Assembly (NCBI GenBank): GCA_022560025.1 | Contig: JAFISE010000139.1 | Location: 1 to 64,000, forward strand | Source of the DNA: Stagonosporopsis chrysanthemi | Taxonomy: Eukaryota; Ascomycota; Dothideomycetes; Pleosporales; Didymellaceae | DNA length: 64,000 nt | Direction of reading: 5' to 3' | In this document: positions 47,276-59,193 of the stretch, one piece after another | Numbering within the stretch: position 1 is the stretch's first letter | How the letters are laid out: every line of letters starts with the position of its first letter | The notes under the pieces: model-generated | What the model was told of the DNA's origin: nothing | Databases searched by the model: none | Seen by the model: only the letters and a program-made list of their open reading frames with translations | Made by a program: the position numbers and the translations under genes

Positions 47276-50168
47276 TCACTGATACCCTTCTTGCGGCCAC
47301 TGCAGATCACTGAGGTCGGTTGCTGAGAACTGTGGGAAGGTGAAGGGCGGTATTATCATGTTGCCGGTTCCTGTCTCCGCGCCCCTGAAAAGCTGGTCGA
47401 TCTCGTTCTACAACCGTGTCAGTCATTCTATGATGTTCTTGTGAACTCAGTCAAAAGACTGGCGGCACTCACCCAGTCAATACTGTTCAGAGCATCCAAC
47501 GAACTGGTCCCTGTGGTACTTGTTGGTGCGCCAGAGCTGGGTGTGGTACGTGGGCTGGTCATGCCGGTAAGGTCATTGTCCTGCGGTATCATATGAGAAA
47601 GAGTCATGAAAGTACTGTCCGGCATAGCTGTTGGATAGTTGGGTATCAAATGCGTGTCAGAGATCGTTGAAGGCTGCTGGAAGTTTGAGATCGATGCTGG
47701 CAAAGCCATGTCAAAGTTCCCCCAGTCTGCGTTCGGCATGGCCCCCGGAAAGCTTATGACACCAGAGCCTGAGCTTTGACTAGGCGTCTGGTGCAGTGAT
47801 GGTGGTCGGACCGGTTGTGGTGGTGGTGACATATGTGCATCTGGCGGACTTGCACTGCCGAATGGAACCTGAATGTTGCTTTCAGTCACCGAGTGCAGAC
47901 TGTTGTTGCGTACGCGCTCCTCTTCTTGCTCCTTTTGAAGCTTGTAGCCAGGCGTGTAAGTGCGTGGTCCCGCGTGCGGCATGTCCTTCGGTGCTCTCCA
48001 TCTCTTAACGCGGCCGTACACCTGAAGCTTCCTGATAAGTTCCTCCAACACTGTTCGAGTCTTCTCTCGGTTCGTCATGCCGGCGTCTAGCTCGAACACA
48101 AAATTTAAAGCACGCCACGCGCGCTGCTCCATGTCTGGTGTGCGGGCCTGCGCATAAAGTTCGCTCAGGATAAGTAGCGCGGCATGGTACTGATGGAGTG
48201 CTCCGACATACCAGGACCAGGTGGACAGCATTGGTTGCTGCTCAATGGTCTCGCTGTTCTCTATGATCATGATAGATGCGCTGAGGACAATCTGACGCAG
48301 GCGATCAGGCATTTTGTGTCTGTCTGAGCTGAGATACTTCTGAAGAATCTGGATGTAAAGCCTATTTGACAAAATGCTGTATATTAGCGAGGCAAGCGCG
48401 TGAAGCGGGGCCGTCTTGCTCAGCATAGGCAGATATGTCTTCTCCATCGCAGCAGTGAATGACTGGATGCGTGCAAGCAGAAAGCTGATAGTGACCTTCC
48501 TTTCTCCTTCATTTGGGGCTCTCTCCAGCTTCGGACGCTCGACCCAGAGGTAACGGTGCATATCGTAGCACTCGAATCGCATGCGTGTGATGGTCATGTC
48601 TGTGAAGTAGGCTCTGTCGGTTTGAACATCTACACTCCTATCGCCCTGTTCTGCCCGATCGAGGTCTACGTCATCGATGTTCAGAGGTAGACGCGTGTCG
48701 TAGTCATCCGGCCGAATCTGGCATCGCGGCCCTGTCGCTTCGCAAGTGCGCAAGTCGAGAAAACATATTTGATGCCATATCAGGCGCCGAACTTGGCATT
48801 CAACAGGCGATGTGCTGTATGTTGACGGGTCTTTGTGCAGGCCCATACATTCGGCCAGACGGATACAAGTACCTGCCAGGGCAGAGTGAGCACGAGAGAC
48901 CTCAGCTCGACAAAGAGGAATCTGATGTGACCTGTCAGCATGTACCACTGTAAAGTTGCGGAACTGCCTGGTGAAGCCGGTCATGGACAGACTGCACAAG
49001 TCACATATTATGCGTAAACCTACCAAATACATAACGAACGCCTGCAGCGTTTCTAATTTTGTAGTTCCAAGAAGATTGGCTCTCGACAGAGCAGCCTCTG
49101 TAGCTTCACGAAAGTTGTCTACCAACCCTTGTTTATGAACACCGAACTCGGATGATATCTTTTCGCTGGGCATGGAGATAACGGAACTCAATAGAGCTGC
49201 GAACACGACAGCCTGGAAGGAGCTGCGAGGCTCGATGCCGGCAGCCAAGGACTCCCAAAACTTGCGGTAGTGTCGTTCGAAAGATGGGCGATGTACAGTC
49301 CGCGCGACCACGTGGACAGCCTGCCAGTAATGTTCCATCAATTTATCGACAAATGACTTGGCAGGAAGATAGTTCATGAGCGTCGTTCGTTCAGCACCCG
49401 GGGTGAAGAAGAAACTTGACGAGGGTGCGACATAATCGCTCGATGGCATCATCCAGTCTACAGTGCCCTCAGAGAACGACATGGGGTCCTGTTCTCTCTT
49501 GGGCAGCTCCTCTAGCGCTTGTCCGAGCTGAAAGGAGCTTGTTAGCTTGGCACATCCGTGGGCGTGAGAGTGCTCACTTCGTCAGAGAACTTTGGCCTCA
49601 CTAAACCACCAATTCGCTCAGTGATCCTCAATTTACCAAGCGCTATCCCGAGATCTACGATATCGTCATCGGCATACTCATCCTCATAGTACGCGTTATC
49701 TTCTGTTGCGTAGTCGGTGGATCTCAGATCCTTGGTGTCTTCAAGTTCCCCTTCTCCGCTGTCGTGGAGCTTGTCTTGCGCTGAGGCAGGATCGGATTCA
49801 CTGTTGGCAGACGATTGTCCTTCCTGGGCTCGGAATTGCTGTGAGATATCGTCTTCTAGACTTCTTTCAAGTATACCCATCTTTTCCTTCACTTCAGCCA
49901 GTCTGGCTTGAGCTGCAGCATCGAAACTTGGGGAGATGAAGAGACATTGGCGAGATACTTTGACACAATTGGCGCATGGTTGCCCTTTGTCGCATTTGAG
50001 TTTTCGGCGACGACATTCCAAACAGGAACTGATGATACGATTGCGCCGGCGGACACGAGGTTGCGCATTCTGGCTCTGTCTCTCGTTCGCCGTGCTAATT
50101 GAGTTCAATAGGGCAGCCCGGGCCTGGCTGTGGGACGTCGAGAGCGTCGGACCGAGTGGATTCGTCAT
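47276..50168 (-). CDS. Zn2Cys6 transcription factor with fungal_trans domain
   Basis: Four exons on the minus strand, 49578-50168, 49024-49527, 47473-48921 and 47276-47407, give 891 residues. The zinc cluster uses Cys49, 52, 59, 65, 68 and 75 (CX2CX6CX5CX2CX6C), followed by a coiled coil at about 83-107 and an acidic stretch. The middle homology (fungal_trans) region spans about 260-560, including RAEVSRAHSALAGTCIRLAE and LRTCEATGPRC. The C-terminus is Ser/Pro/Thr-rich and ends SIDWNEIDQLF plus 33 residues, a typical activation tail. Target genes are unknown. It lacks the C2H2 fingers of the melanin regulator Cmr1. The intron 48922-49023 is 102 bp, keeps frame and has no stop, and is inferred from splice signals and from the family join AFVMYL-IPLCRAEVSRAH. 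Confidence 0.88.
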
Positions 50169-50760
50169 TGCTGAGTTCGGCTTTCGTTGCAGGCCTTATG
50201 TAGTGCAAGCTAGGTCGAATGGATTATAGTAGTCACGGCTGCGTTTCGGACGTAGGTGTAGGCCTCGGCCCGTGAACAGATCCCTATGCATTGCTTAGTG
50301 ATGCACATTATAGATATACATGCTTGACTTACCTCAGAGATGCCGGAGATTGCCTTGGAAGTCTTCCAATTGCCTGCCTGCTCCCACAGCAGCTATTGAG
50401 TCGAACCTAGCAACCCCGCTCTCCTCTACGGAACTTTAGATAGATGGGAGCCTAAATAATAGGCGAACGTTCGATCTCTCCCAGCTGGCGGTGATTTTGA
50501 GAACGATTACGACAGGTTGTTTCGGTTCTTAGAGGCTCGAACGGAAGACACGCCACAGCTTCGCGAAGGTGTCGCTCGACGAATGTTGAGATGGTTGAAT
50601 CAAAGGGTCGTGCTTACACGCCCAGGCTAAAGGCGTTAAAGGCGTCCCGTCTAAACTGCTTATTGCTGGGAATGTTGTCAAGATGGTCCATCAAATCCGT
50701 GTATATGTTCAATGAGTCTGGTGCGCAGGGCATCAAGATGCGGATATAAGTGATGGTCTA
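50169..50760. other. Upstream region of the transcription factor and left flank of the transposon
   Basis: About 590 bp that should contain the promoter of the transcription factor gene. It ends with the TA dinucleotide (50759-50760) duplicated by the transposon. No gene was recognised. Confidence 0.45.
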
Positions 50761-50801
50761 CAGTGTCTGTGCACCGAACGCCCGGAGTCACTGAACGCCC
50801 G
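50761..50801 (+). repeat. Left terminal inverted repeat of the transposon
   Basis: It begins CAGTGTCTGTGCACC and contains the 9-mer GAACGCCCG twice (50776-50784 and 50793-50801). Compared with the right repeat it differs at positions 8 and 32, T here and C there. Confidence 0.93.
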
Positions 50802-50847
50802 GGACACCAAAATAACACCATTTTTGAACGCGTAACAACTCAACACT

Positions 50848-52740
50848 ATGCTAGGGTTAGAAGCTGCCCTTGCAGAGATACATAATTTAAACCCTAGCAA
50901 TAAACTTGTCTATACAAATATTGCAGAAAAACACAGTGTGTTGCGCACAACGTTGTTGCGCGCGCATTGCAGTGTGCAGGTCCCTTGACACGTTAAGTAT
51001 CACAACAACTAAAAGCTTAACAACTAACAAGAATCTGACCTACTTAAGTATATAGAAAGGCTTACTGCGTGTTACATAGCACTTACAAGGACTATAGTAC
51101 AAAATTTTGCGTCTTCTATTGTGTAGGGGAGGGTCTCTAAGAGCTAGGTTACATGCTTTCTACACTGTTACTACAACTACATTATAGCTAAATAGACAAC
51201 TAGTATAGACTCTAATTACTACAACGCTAAGTCTAAGTATAAGTACAAGCTGTACTTTAATATCTTATACAAGAAGATTATTAAATACTCTATTAAGCCT
51301 GTGCACATATACAATATAGATAAGAAGAGCTTTGTAATTAAAGTGCTAAGAAGGATAAAACGTATCTTTAGTAAGTATTAATATAAGAAGAAGAAGGTTT
51401 AATAGGCTTATTAAGATAGCTTATATAAGTAGGTAAGCTTATTAGCAGCAGTCTGTATAGATAGTACTATACTACTACTAGGTATTATATTTGTGTTAAA
51501 AAACTCTACAATCTAGAGTTATTAAGTAGCTAATATAGAGGCTAAAAACTACCTAATTTACGTAGCTTCTTTGCCTACTAGCTAGACAAATAATAATATT
51601 AGATTAGCCTAGCTTAAACAGGTATTTAATTATTATACAAAGGTAAAGGTGCGTTAAAGTTATAGACTTTTAGTAGTAGATAGCTACAGTAGCTATCTAA
51701 CAAAAGACTTTATTAACTACTATAATAAGAATTAGATTATACTAGCTGTGTTACTACTTTATAGTACTTAAATGCTGTAGCTATTAGATATAGTCTGCTT
51801 TAAGCTTCTTTTCTCTATATATACTTCTAAGCTTAATAACTACTTTTAAAAGACTTAAGGTCTATCTCTATTACTAAAAGGCAACTTTTTTAGCTTATTT
51901 TAGCTTACCTAGGTAGCTATATTTATATCTAAGCTAGTACAAAAAGCCTTTACAGCTATAGAGATAAGCTTACTAAACTCTAATATTATACTTAATAGAT
52001 TCTGCTATATAATACTTATTAATTTAAGCTTAGTTACTTTTAGTTTTATAGCTTATTTAGCATAAGACTAGCTTAAAGCTTGTACTATACTATATATAGA
52101 GGTAAAGGATCTTTACAGTATAAGTACTTAGAAGCTTAGCTAAACTATCTACTACTTATTAACTGTTAGAACCTAGCCTAAGCTGCTAAGCTAAACAAGC
52201 ACTAAAAAGGTTAACAGTACTTATAGACTGTAAGTACAGGCTTAGAGTAGTACTATATTGTTACTGTTAGCCTAGCTAGAGTCTAATAGTCTATAGCTTA
52301 ATAGCTAAAGGCCTAATATTAACTTAGGTAGAGCTCCTTTATAACAAACTAGATAGCTTGCAGTAGAAGCTATATAAGAAGCAGAAGTAGCAGAAGCAAC
52401 CTAGCAGGTAATTAGACTTGCAACAGCATTAAGAGTATTATAGTAGAGCTATAATATAGTTACCTTAAGCTATTTAAGAGGCACAGGTTTAGATAGCAGT
52501 TACTAAGGCAGAGAAGAAAGAGAAAGAGCTAAGAAAGGTTAAGATAAAAGAGTTAGCAGCTGCTAATAAGCTATACAAGGAGAAGATTAAAGAAGAGAAG
52601 TATTAATAGCAGGCAAGGGAGAAGGAAGAGCGTGCAAGGATAAAGGCAGAGGAATGTTAAGCAATAGACGCCTAGAAAGCAGCTAGAGCCGCTGCTAAAA
52701 AGGCTCGCAACGCTGCAAAAGCTTTACAATTACTCTAAAG
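50848..52740 (+). pseudogene. Degenerate pogo/Fot1-type transposase
   Basis: From 50848 a 46-codon start remains readable: MLGLEAALAEIHN, then TNIAEKHSVLRTTLLR, a Psq-type helix-turn-helix as in Fot1/pogo transposases, before a TGA. Around 51720-51960 pieces such as LLDIVCFKLLFSIYTSKLNN resemble the C-terminal side of the DDE_1 endonuclease region (normally LQPLDVVCFKPL). Near 52490-52740 a Lys/Glu/Ala-rich tail (KAARAAAKKARNAAKALQLL) matches the usual end of these proteins. Many stop codons interrupt the frames, several in places where CAA or CAG would be expected, consistent with C-to-T mutation. No functional protein can be made. Confidence 0.85.
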
Positions 52741-53014
52741 AGGTAAGACTACAACCTTAAAAGCTTCTGCAGTTAAACTAAAGCCTGTGTGTTGTGCTGT
52801 AGGTGCTTGTAGTCGCCTAAAGCCTGTGACGCCTCCTCTACTAGCTTGCACACACACTACCTGCAGCAGCTGCACTGCCACTTTATATAGATAACTTTTG
52901 CATAAGAACTTTGTCGCATAGGTCTATAGAATACTGCACCAAAATATCTCGCAATAATAACTATTGTACGTGGCTCTATAGCCTCAATTTTGTGATGAGC
53001 TGCAAGGCCCGGAG

Positions 53015-53055
53015 CGGGCGTTCGGTGACTCCGGGCGTTCGGTGCACGGACACTG
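53015..53055 (-). repeat. Right terminal inverted repeat of the transposon
   Basis: Read on the minus strand it begins CAGTGTCCGTGCACC and carries the 13-mer CACCGAACGCCCG twice without change, so it looks less mutated than the left end. Confidence 0.93.
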
Positions 53056-53674
53056 TAGACTAAAGCAGATTGACTCTGGCATGAACGTCCCAGATCTATA
53101 GTCCCCCCCCAACTCCTTTGCACGACTTTTCTACTCCTTAACGATCGCGAGTCGTTGCTATTGGCGCTCCAGTGAGACGGCAATGGTCTTCTGAAGCAAC
53201 GTGATGGCTCTGAGCTGTTGCCCCATGAGGTCAAGAATTGATGCAAATGCCCAAATTCGACTCCGCTCCGTCCGCGACGGAGTGAATTTGTGACTTGGCA
53301 GGGCTTCTACGACCATTGAGATATCATGCTGTAGAAGGTTGGCAGAGAGGTTGCAGATTGGGCGTTGGTGGACTATTCAATGCTGTGGAGCGGCTCGGGC
53401 AGAGTACGCAATGGGCGAAATGGGCGAAGACGCGTGCACGAAACAAGACGCGCCTTCGCGCGATTTCTGGGTCCACAATCGTCCTCGACAACCACGCACA
53501 GACTCAACTTCTCCCACGTAAACACTGATCTGCTCGCGTCTTTGCTTGCTTGCTTCATATCCACACCACCGCGCCCCCCACCTGTTTGACTGAAGCAAGC
53601 GCTTTGTAAACTATCAACCCTTTTCCAATAAAAACCTCAGATCGCCACAAGCACTCCAACCTACCGACCCCACG
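53056..53674. other. Right transposon flank and ASF1 promoter
   Basis: About 620 bp, starting with the duplicated TA. It includes an ACGCGT at 53430-53435, about 240 bp before the ASF1 start, and a related AGACGCGCC close behind. No coding feature was recognised. Confidence 0.45.
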
Positions 53675-54691
53675 ATGTCTGTCGTCTCGCTCCTCGGTGT
53701 CGAGGTCAAGAACAACCCCGCTCAGTTTGACGCGCCCTACGAGTTCGAGATCACCTTCGAGTGTCTCGAGCAGCTGCAGAAGGGTGAGTGGATGCATCTC
53801 CGCATGACGAACTTGAACTAATATTGACGGTAGACCTCGAATGGAAACTGACCTACGTCGGTTCTGCTACCTCGTATGTTTTCCTCCGTGACATCTCTGC
53901 ATCGGCCAGCGACTAACGCGCAGTAGCAACGAATACGACCAGGAACTCGACTCCGTACTTGTCGGCCCGCTGCCGGTCGGTGTGAACAAGTTCCTCTTCC
54001 GCGCCGATCCTCCAGACCTATCGCGCATCCCGAATAGCGAGATTATTGGCGTCACAGTCATCCTGCTCAGCTGCAGCTACGAAGATAGAGAGTTTGTCCG
54101 CGTTGGTTACTATGTGAACAACGAGTACGTCGATGAGGCACTGGCTCTCGAGCCGCCGGCGAAACCTGTCATCGAGAAGGTGCAGAGGCAAATCCTGGCA
54201 GAGAAGCCGCGTGTCACGCGCTTTGCTATCAAGTGGTATGTGATCTTGCCAGTGCTTAGCGCTCCTGGTATTTTCTGTACAAGATCTAGTCTAACTGAAG
54301 CAGGGATTCCGAGGAGTCTGCCCCTCCTGAGTACCCTCCTGAGCAGCCCGAGGCCGATCTCAATGCAGATGGTGACCAATACGGAATCGAAGAAGAGGAC
54401 GAAGAGGACGAGGAGGCTGAGGGTGCTGCCGTCGAGGGCGAAGATGCTGCGATGGCTGGTGGTGAGGAGACCGCAGGCCCTGCTGCTGAAGATGAAGAGG
54501 GTGAGTCTGATGGCAGTGAGGACATTGACATCGAAGATTCCGAAGGCGAGGAGGAGGATGAGGAAGAGGGTGGTGACGACGATATGGAGATGGACTACGG
54601 CGAGCCGGGCACTTCTAATGGTGACAAGCTGGCTCAGCAAAAGCCTGGCAATGTGCAACAGCAGCACAACCCGGATGTCATGGCTCACTGA
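53675..54691 (+). CDS. ASF1: Histone H3-H4 chaperone Asf1
   Basis: Four exons, 53675-53783, 53834-53873, 53924-54235 and 54304-54691, give 282 residues. The immunoglobulin-like core (about 1-155) is complete: [64 protein letters not shown] [16 protein letters not shown], and [12 protein letters not shown] long acidic Glu/Asp tail follows, as in fungal Asf1. The protein hands histones to CAF-1 and HIR during DNA replication and repair and supports Rtt109-dependent H3 acetylation. Splice joins restore QKDLEWK, SATSSNEYDQ and IKWDSEE. Confidence 0.96.
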
Positions 54692-55896
54692 GCGTGGATA
54701 GGTAAACCGCTGAATGTTTTCAGGATTGGCTGCGGGTTTTTGTTGGGTTCACGAGCGTGCACTAGATGGACGAAATATACCAAATTTAAACAAGAATATA
54801 CCCCCGAATGCGCATCCAAAACGCTTGTTATCGATGCTGAGTCGTGCCTGCTAAATACAACATTGTGCAGCTTTGCTTCAATTGCACGCGTACTCACACA
54901 TAAATGAGGCGCATAGTAACTTTGTTCGAGGACGCGACTTGATCACGGGTGTGTCATTTCCACCATGTCCACCAACCCACTGCTGCACCCTGACCAAAGC
55001 AAGAGGGGCGCATCCTTGGAAGCATGCCATGCCACAACCCGATGTGAAATGCTCATGCCCAAAGGTGCGCTACACAATAAGCAGGCTGCAACGGCTGACG
55101 CCACGAACGAGTACGCCTCAGCTCGACAGGGCTCTACAAGCCTGATAGGTCGACCGTTATGCGACAGCTTCAAAACGCGCCGGATACGGTGGCTTGTAGC
55201 GGAGCTTGATCCACAGCCTTGATGGCGCAGCAGCAGCACTAATGACGGACGCGCGCCAACGGGAAGCCCAAACATTTATAGCAAACACGAGCTCTGAGCA
55301 TGCGCCGCATCGAAGATGTTGGTCATTCCTGCATTCACTCCACTCGTTTGCATATGACTTTGCAGGTGCCGATTCTAGAAGGTTGATCGGGCGTCGACGC
55401 CAGAGGCCTCCACTTCTCCAGACTGGACATCCTAGCGAACTCGGATCCGTCCAGCCTCTGTTTCGCTGGAAAACGGTCTTCGCCAGTGTTTCGAGGCCCT
55501 CCCTCAGGCTGCGATTCTGTGCGCCGCCCCACCTGCAGCGTGTGCATCTGTCCCGTTTCCCTGTTCCGAGAGCACCGAGGCGCCCTCATTCAAGATTCCC
55601 ACGTCACGCAGCTTGCACAACTGGCAAATTCGCGTACATCGTCGCGAATACGGCAGATCACATAGTGGTCCAGAAGCCTGGTCACTGCGAGACGTCCAGG
55701 GTCGAATACCCCGCCGCTAGGTGAGTATGATCGCTTCCTGCTCCGCGCGTCATCAGGTCTCATCTTCCTTCATGATCGCCTTGATAGAGAGTCGTCAGCC
55801 TGAAAGGAGACTGCGACCAAGTCTTCTCTTCCTGGACGCGGGCTGACACCTGCGTTTATAAGACCCTGACTTCGGCGACCGAAAACAGCGACAAAT
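54692..55896. other. Intergenic, no supported gene
   Basis: About 1.2 kb between ASF1 and the Chs4-like gene. The open frame 55206-55724 (172 residues) has Arg/Pro/His-rich content without a family match and is probably fortuitous; the stretch likely holds the promoter and leader of the next gene. Confidence 0.45.
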
Positions 55897-58651
55897 ATGA
55901 GCTACCACCACCAACCCGGCCAGCCTCAGCTAGGGGCGACGTTCGTGCCTGGTGGGTTCGATGATTATTATATGCCGGCTCCTTCGCCTGAAGTCATTTC
56001 GCCAGCGCCCCAACGGTTCGTCCGACCCCTACAAGTTGCGCCTTGAAATTGCGCCTGCTGACGTAGTCCTCCCGGGATAGGATAATGCCCGAGGTGCCTG
56101 AGAACATGCAAGAAAACCTACAGTACATGGAGCTCGAGGCGAACGGTCCCCGCAGTGCAAATACTATGGCGTCGCCAGGGTACGACTATAACCAGACACA
56201 GGGCAACTATCCCCCGCGGCAGTCGAGCTTTCAGGAGGGCGGTGCGCCTGCGAACGGGGAGCAGTGGCCGGCGCGACAAGGAAGCATCTCAGCTGCCTTT
56301 CGCGGGCCTCCTAATGTACAGCCTCCAAACGACTTCCAGCAACCCTCTCACGACTACAATCAGTTCGCGCAGACCGGCGATGCGCCAAACTTCTCGCCGT
56401 TCCCCAAGATCCCCAATCGCCCCCAGAACGTACCGCCGTCCGACGACGAGAAAGAAGCCACCCTCGAGAATGCACGCCTGCCGGTGCTCAATTCGAACGA
56501 CCCTGAAATGCAGTTGGCATGGGCGCAAGACGCACTATCATACGTAGACGCTGCGCAGCTGCATGAGCTTCGCATTGCCGAAACACAAGGAGCCAGGCCG
56601 TCGACACCTCAGATCGAGCATCAGCTGCGCCTAGATGCTATGAACGTGGTACAGTTCTTAGCAGACCAGCACCATCCCAAGGCTACGTTCATGCGAGGAA
56701 TGTGGCTTGAGTTTGGCAAATTTGGCATGCGCGCAGACAAAAAGGAGGCGTTCAGGTGTTACTCTCGTGCAGCTAGCAAGGGCTACGCGAGAGCAGAGTA
56801 TCGAATGGGAATGCAGTTCGAGCAGTCGAACGACCCCATTCGCGCTCTGCAACATTACAAGAACGGTGCAGATCAGGGCGACTCTGCGTCCAACTATCGT
56901 TTGGGCATGATGACATTGCTCGGGCAGCATGGACAGCAACAAGACTTCGCCAGGGGCATTGAGCTGATTCGAACTGCAGCAACATCAGCGGACGAGAACG
57001 CACCGCAGGGCGCATATGTATTGGGTATGCTCCAGTCCCGAGAGCTCCCCCAGATTCAGGTCCCTGAAATGTTCTTGCCGTATGACGAGAAAGCCGCAAG
57101 ACAGAACATAGAGAAAGCAGCGTTTCTCGGTTTCGCTAAAGCTCAACTCAAAATGGGATCTGCTTACGAGCTGTGCAGCTTGGGTTGCGAGTTCAACCCA
57201 ACATTTTCGATACACTACAATGCGCTAGCCTCACGTCAAGGCGAGCCGGAAGCAGACATGGCCATCAGCAAATGGTTCCTCTGCGGTCATGAAGGCGAGT
57301 TCTCAAAGAATGAGGAACTTGCATATATTTACGCACAGCGCGCCGCTGCCACCGGGCTTGCTACCGCCGAGTTCGCGATGGGCTACTTCAATGAGATCGG
57401 TATGCATGTGCCTGTGGATCTGCAAAAGGCAATGGAGTGGTACGAGAAGGCGGAGCAAAACGGCAATAGGGACGCTATTGCACGCATTGAGAGTCTGTCA
57501 ATATCACGGACGCTTTCGAAGAAGGACCATGAGAATGTTGCAATCAACAGAATCAAGTCTCAGCATGGTTCCATGCGAGGTAAACGCCCAGCAAGACTGC
57601 AAAAACCGGCCGCACCTACTCTGCCATCCATCAACGACAACAGCCCGTCAGACTATGGCAACAGAGGCGATTCGACAACGCCATACCCGGTTTCTGACAA
57701 GCCACCAGTCATCAACATGCAACCCAACGCAGCCCCGTACGGACGGTCTGCGTCAGTTGCGCCATATCCTGTCGACAGTGGTCCACCACGAATTGGTTCG
57801 GCACGTCCTATGGCAGGTGGATTCGCGCCGGAAGTTCGAGCAGCTAGTGCTCGACCAACATCCTCGGGTAATGCATTCAACATCAATCCCAACATATACC
57901 CTCCAAACGACGGGTACGGGCGTGGCCGACCTCCACTTGGACCCGAGTCGCACACGAGCCCTCTGCCTCTGCGCCCCCATACGAGTGCGAATGAGATAGG
58001 TCAAGGCGGCAGCGGCATGCGGCCTCCTCCAGGTGTCGGTCGCGGGCTACCGGCTGGTGGACCTGGAGGATATAGACAACCTGGTGGTCCAAGTGCACAG
58101 CGTCCAGAGATAGACCGTCCCCAGACGGCTCAACCAGTCGACATCGGTTATAATGCGCCAGAATCGCGAAACAAGCTTCAGAAGCCTGGCCAAGGGATGA
58201 AGAAGGCACCCACAGTTGCAGATATCGGATATATCGCTCCTCTGGAGCCACGACAGCATACAAGGCCTTCAACTGTGCAGCCAGGCCAAGAGAGTCGAAC
58301 AAACTCTATGCGCACCGACAGGCCCTCGACAGCTACGTCGGGGCAGGCATCACCGAGGCCCGGGTCAGCTGGCAGGCCAGTTGGTCAGGATACTTTGCCT
58401 AAGCCGCAGAGAGTACCCACACAGCAGCAAAGGCCACGCCCACAACCTGCGCCTGCATCTGCTCCTCCGCAGGCGAACAAACCTCCAGCTGCAGCGCCTG
58501 CAGCTAAGCCTGCAGTCGCTTCGCCACCCGGCAACGGACCGAAGACTTTTGATGAGATGGGCATTGGACAAGCACCCCAGGATAAGGATTGTGTAAGTTG
58601 CTCCCCTGTGCTTCCTTTAAACTTGCTAACACGCAACAGGTGGTCATGTAG
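55897..58651 (+). CDS. Sel1-repeat protein with CaaX box, Chs4/SKT5-like chitin synthase activator
   Basis: Three exons, 55897-56015, 56081-58592 and 58640-58651, give about 880 residues. The N-terminus is Gln/Pro-rich and disordered. Sel1-type TPR repeats fill about 235-512 (for example KEAFRCYSRAASKGYARAEY and LQKAMEWYEKAEQNGNRDA). A Pro/Gly/Gln-rich region then leads to DEMGIGQAPQDKDCVVM. The last four residues are a CaaX box for prenylation, and three of them come from a 12-bp final exon. Sel1 repeats plus a prenylated end are the hallmarks of Chs4/Skt5, which anchors and activates chitin synthase at sites of wall growth. The first splice is uncertain: GTTCGT to GATAG gives PQRIMPEVPE as used here, while GTCCGA to GTAG gives PQRFSSRDRIMPEVPE. 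Confidence 0.87.
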
Positions 58652-59193
58652 ACTGAGCTATGTTGCCACTTATTTTTCGACTTGCATAGCGTGTCGCTTT
58701 TATAAACATTTTTGCATATTTCTATTCAGGCTGCAGATCTGCTCAGTGCTGCCATTTGACTTTATACCCAGAGCTATGTGCCATATTGAAGCAATACGTG
58801 ATTTGGTAGAATACAAGATTTGATAGACTGTTAAATGCACATCACATTCGATGTTCAGGCACACTTTGACTGGTCACGTGAATACGCGCTTTGGAAGGCC
58901 AATGACGTTCAAGCGGACATCTGTGTCTTTCTTTATATTTTAGAGCCTCTTGTTAAACAAGATATGCAAATGAATTGTGCCATACCAAAAATCACATCAG
59001 GAAACAAGCTGAATTGTGTGGTTGACGCAGGCATCGTGCGGGCATCGTTCGCTCTTGCCTATACCACCGATTTAGCGTGCTTTCCTAGTGGGGCGCAATT
59101 GACGACGCGTCTGGTTTGCTTCTCCCGCACCACATCTCAGCTCTTTCCCCAAGACACTTCCTACATCGACATACAGTCTTCGTGCCTCGCAAC
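58652..59193. other. Intergenic with the SMC6 promoter
   Basis: About 540 bp with the 3' end of the Chs4-like gene and the SMC6 promoter. It carries an ACGCGT at 59105-59110, about 85 bp before the SMC6 start codon. Confidence 0.45.

Larger units (their letters stand above)
50761..53055 (+). mobile_element. Fot1/pogo-type (Tc1/mariner) DNA transposon, RIP-degraded
   Basis: The element is 2,295 bp, bounded by inverted repeats of 41 bp (50761-50801 and 53015-53055) that differ at only two sites, and flanked by TA on both sides (50759-50760 and 53056-53057), the target duplication of this superfamily. The interior is strongly AT-rich with very many TpA steps, the mark left when RIP turns CpA into TpA. 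Relics of a single transposase run on the plus strand (listed separately). Complete ends show that it inserted as a whole and was then mutated, so it cannot move on its own. It might still be mobilised if a related transposase recognises its ends. Confidence 0.93.

Noticed and set aside
47276..50168. Identification of the Zn2Cys6 factor as the melanin regulator Cmr1
   Set aside because: Cmr1-type regulators combine C2H2 fingers with a Zn2Cys6 cluster; only the latter is present, and the gene is over 30 kb from the PKS.
55206..55724. Plus-strand frame of 172 codons before the Chs4-like gene
   Set aside because: Low-complexity Arg/Pro/His content with no family likeness; more likely promoter or leader DNA.
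58593..58823. Extended C-terminus of the Chs4-like protein by reading through the last intron
   Set aside because: A clear GTAAGT, GCTAAC branch and CAACAG intron gives the expected CaaX end instead.
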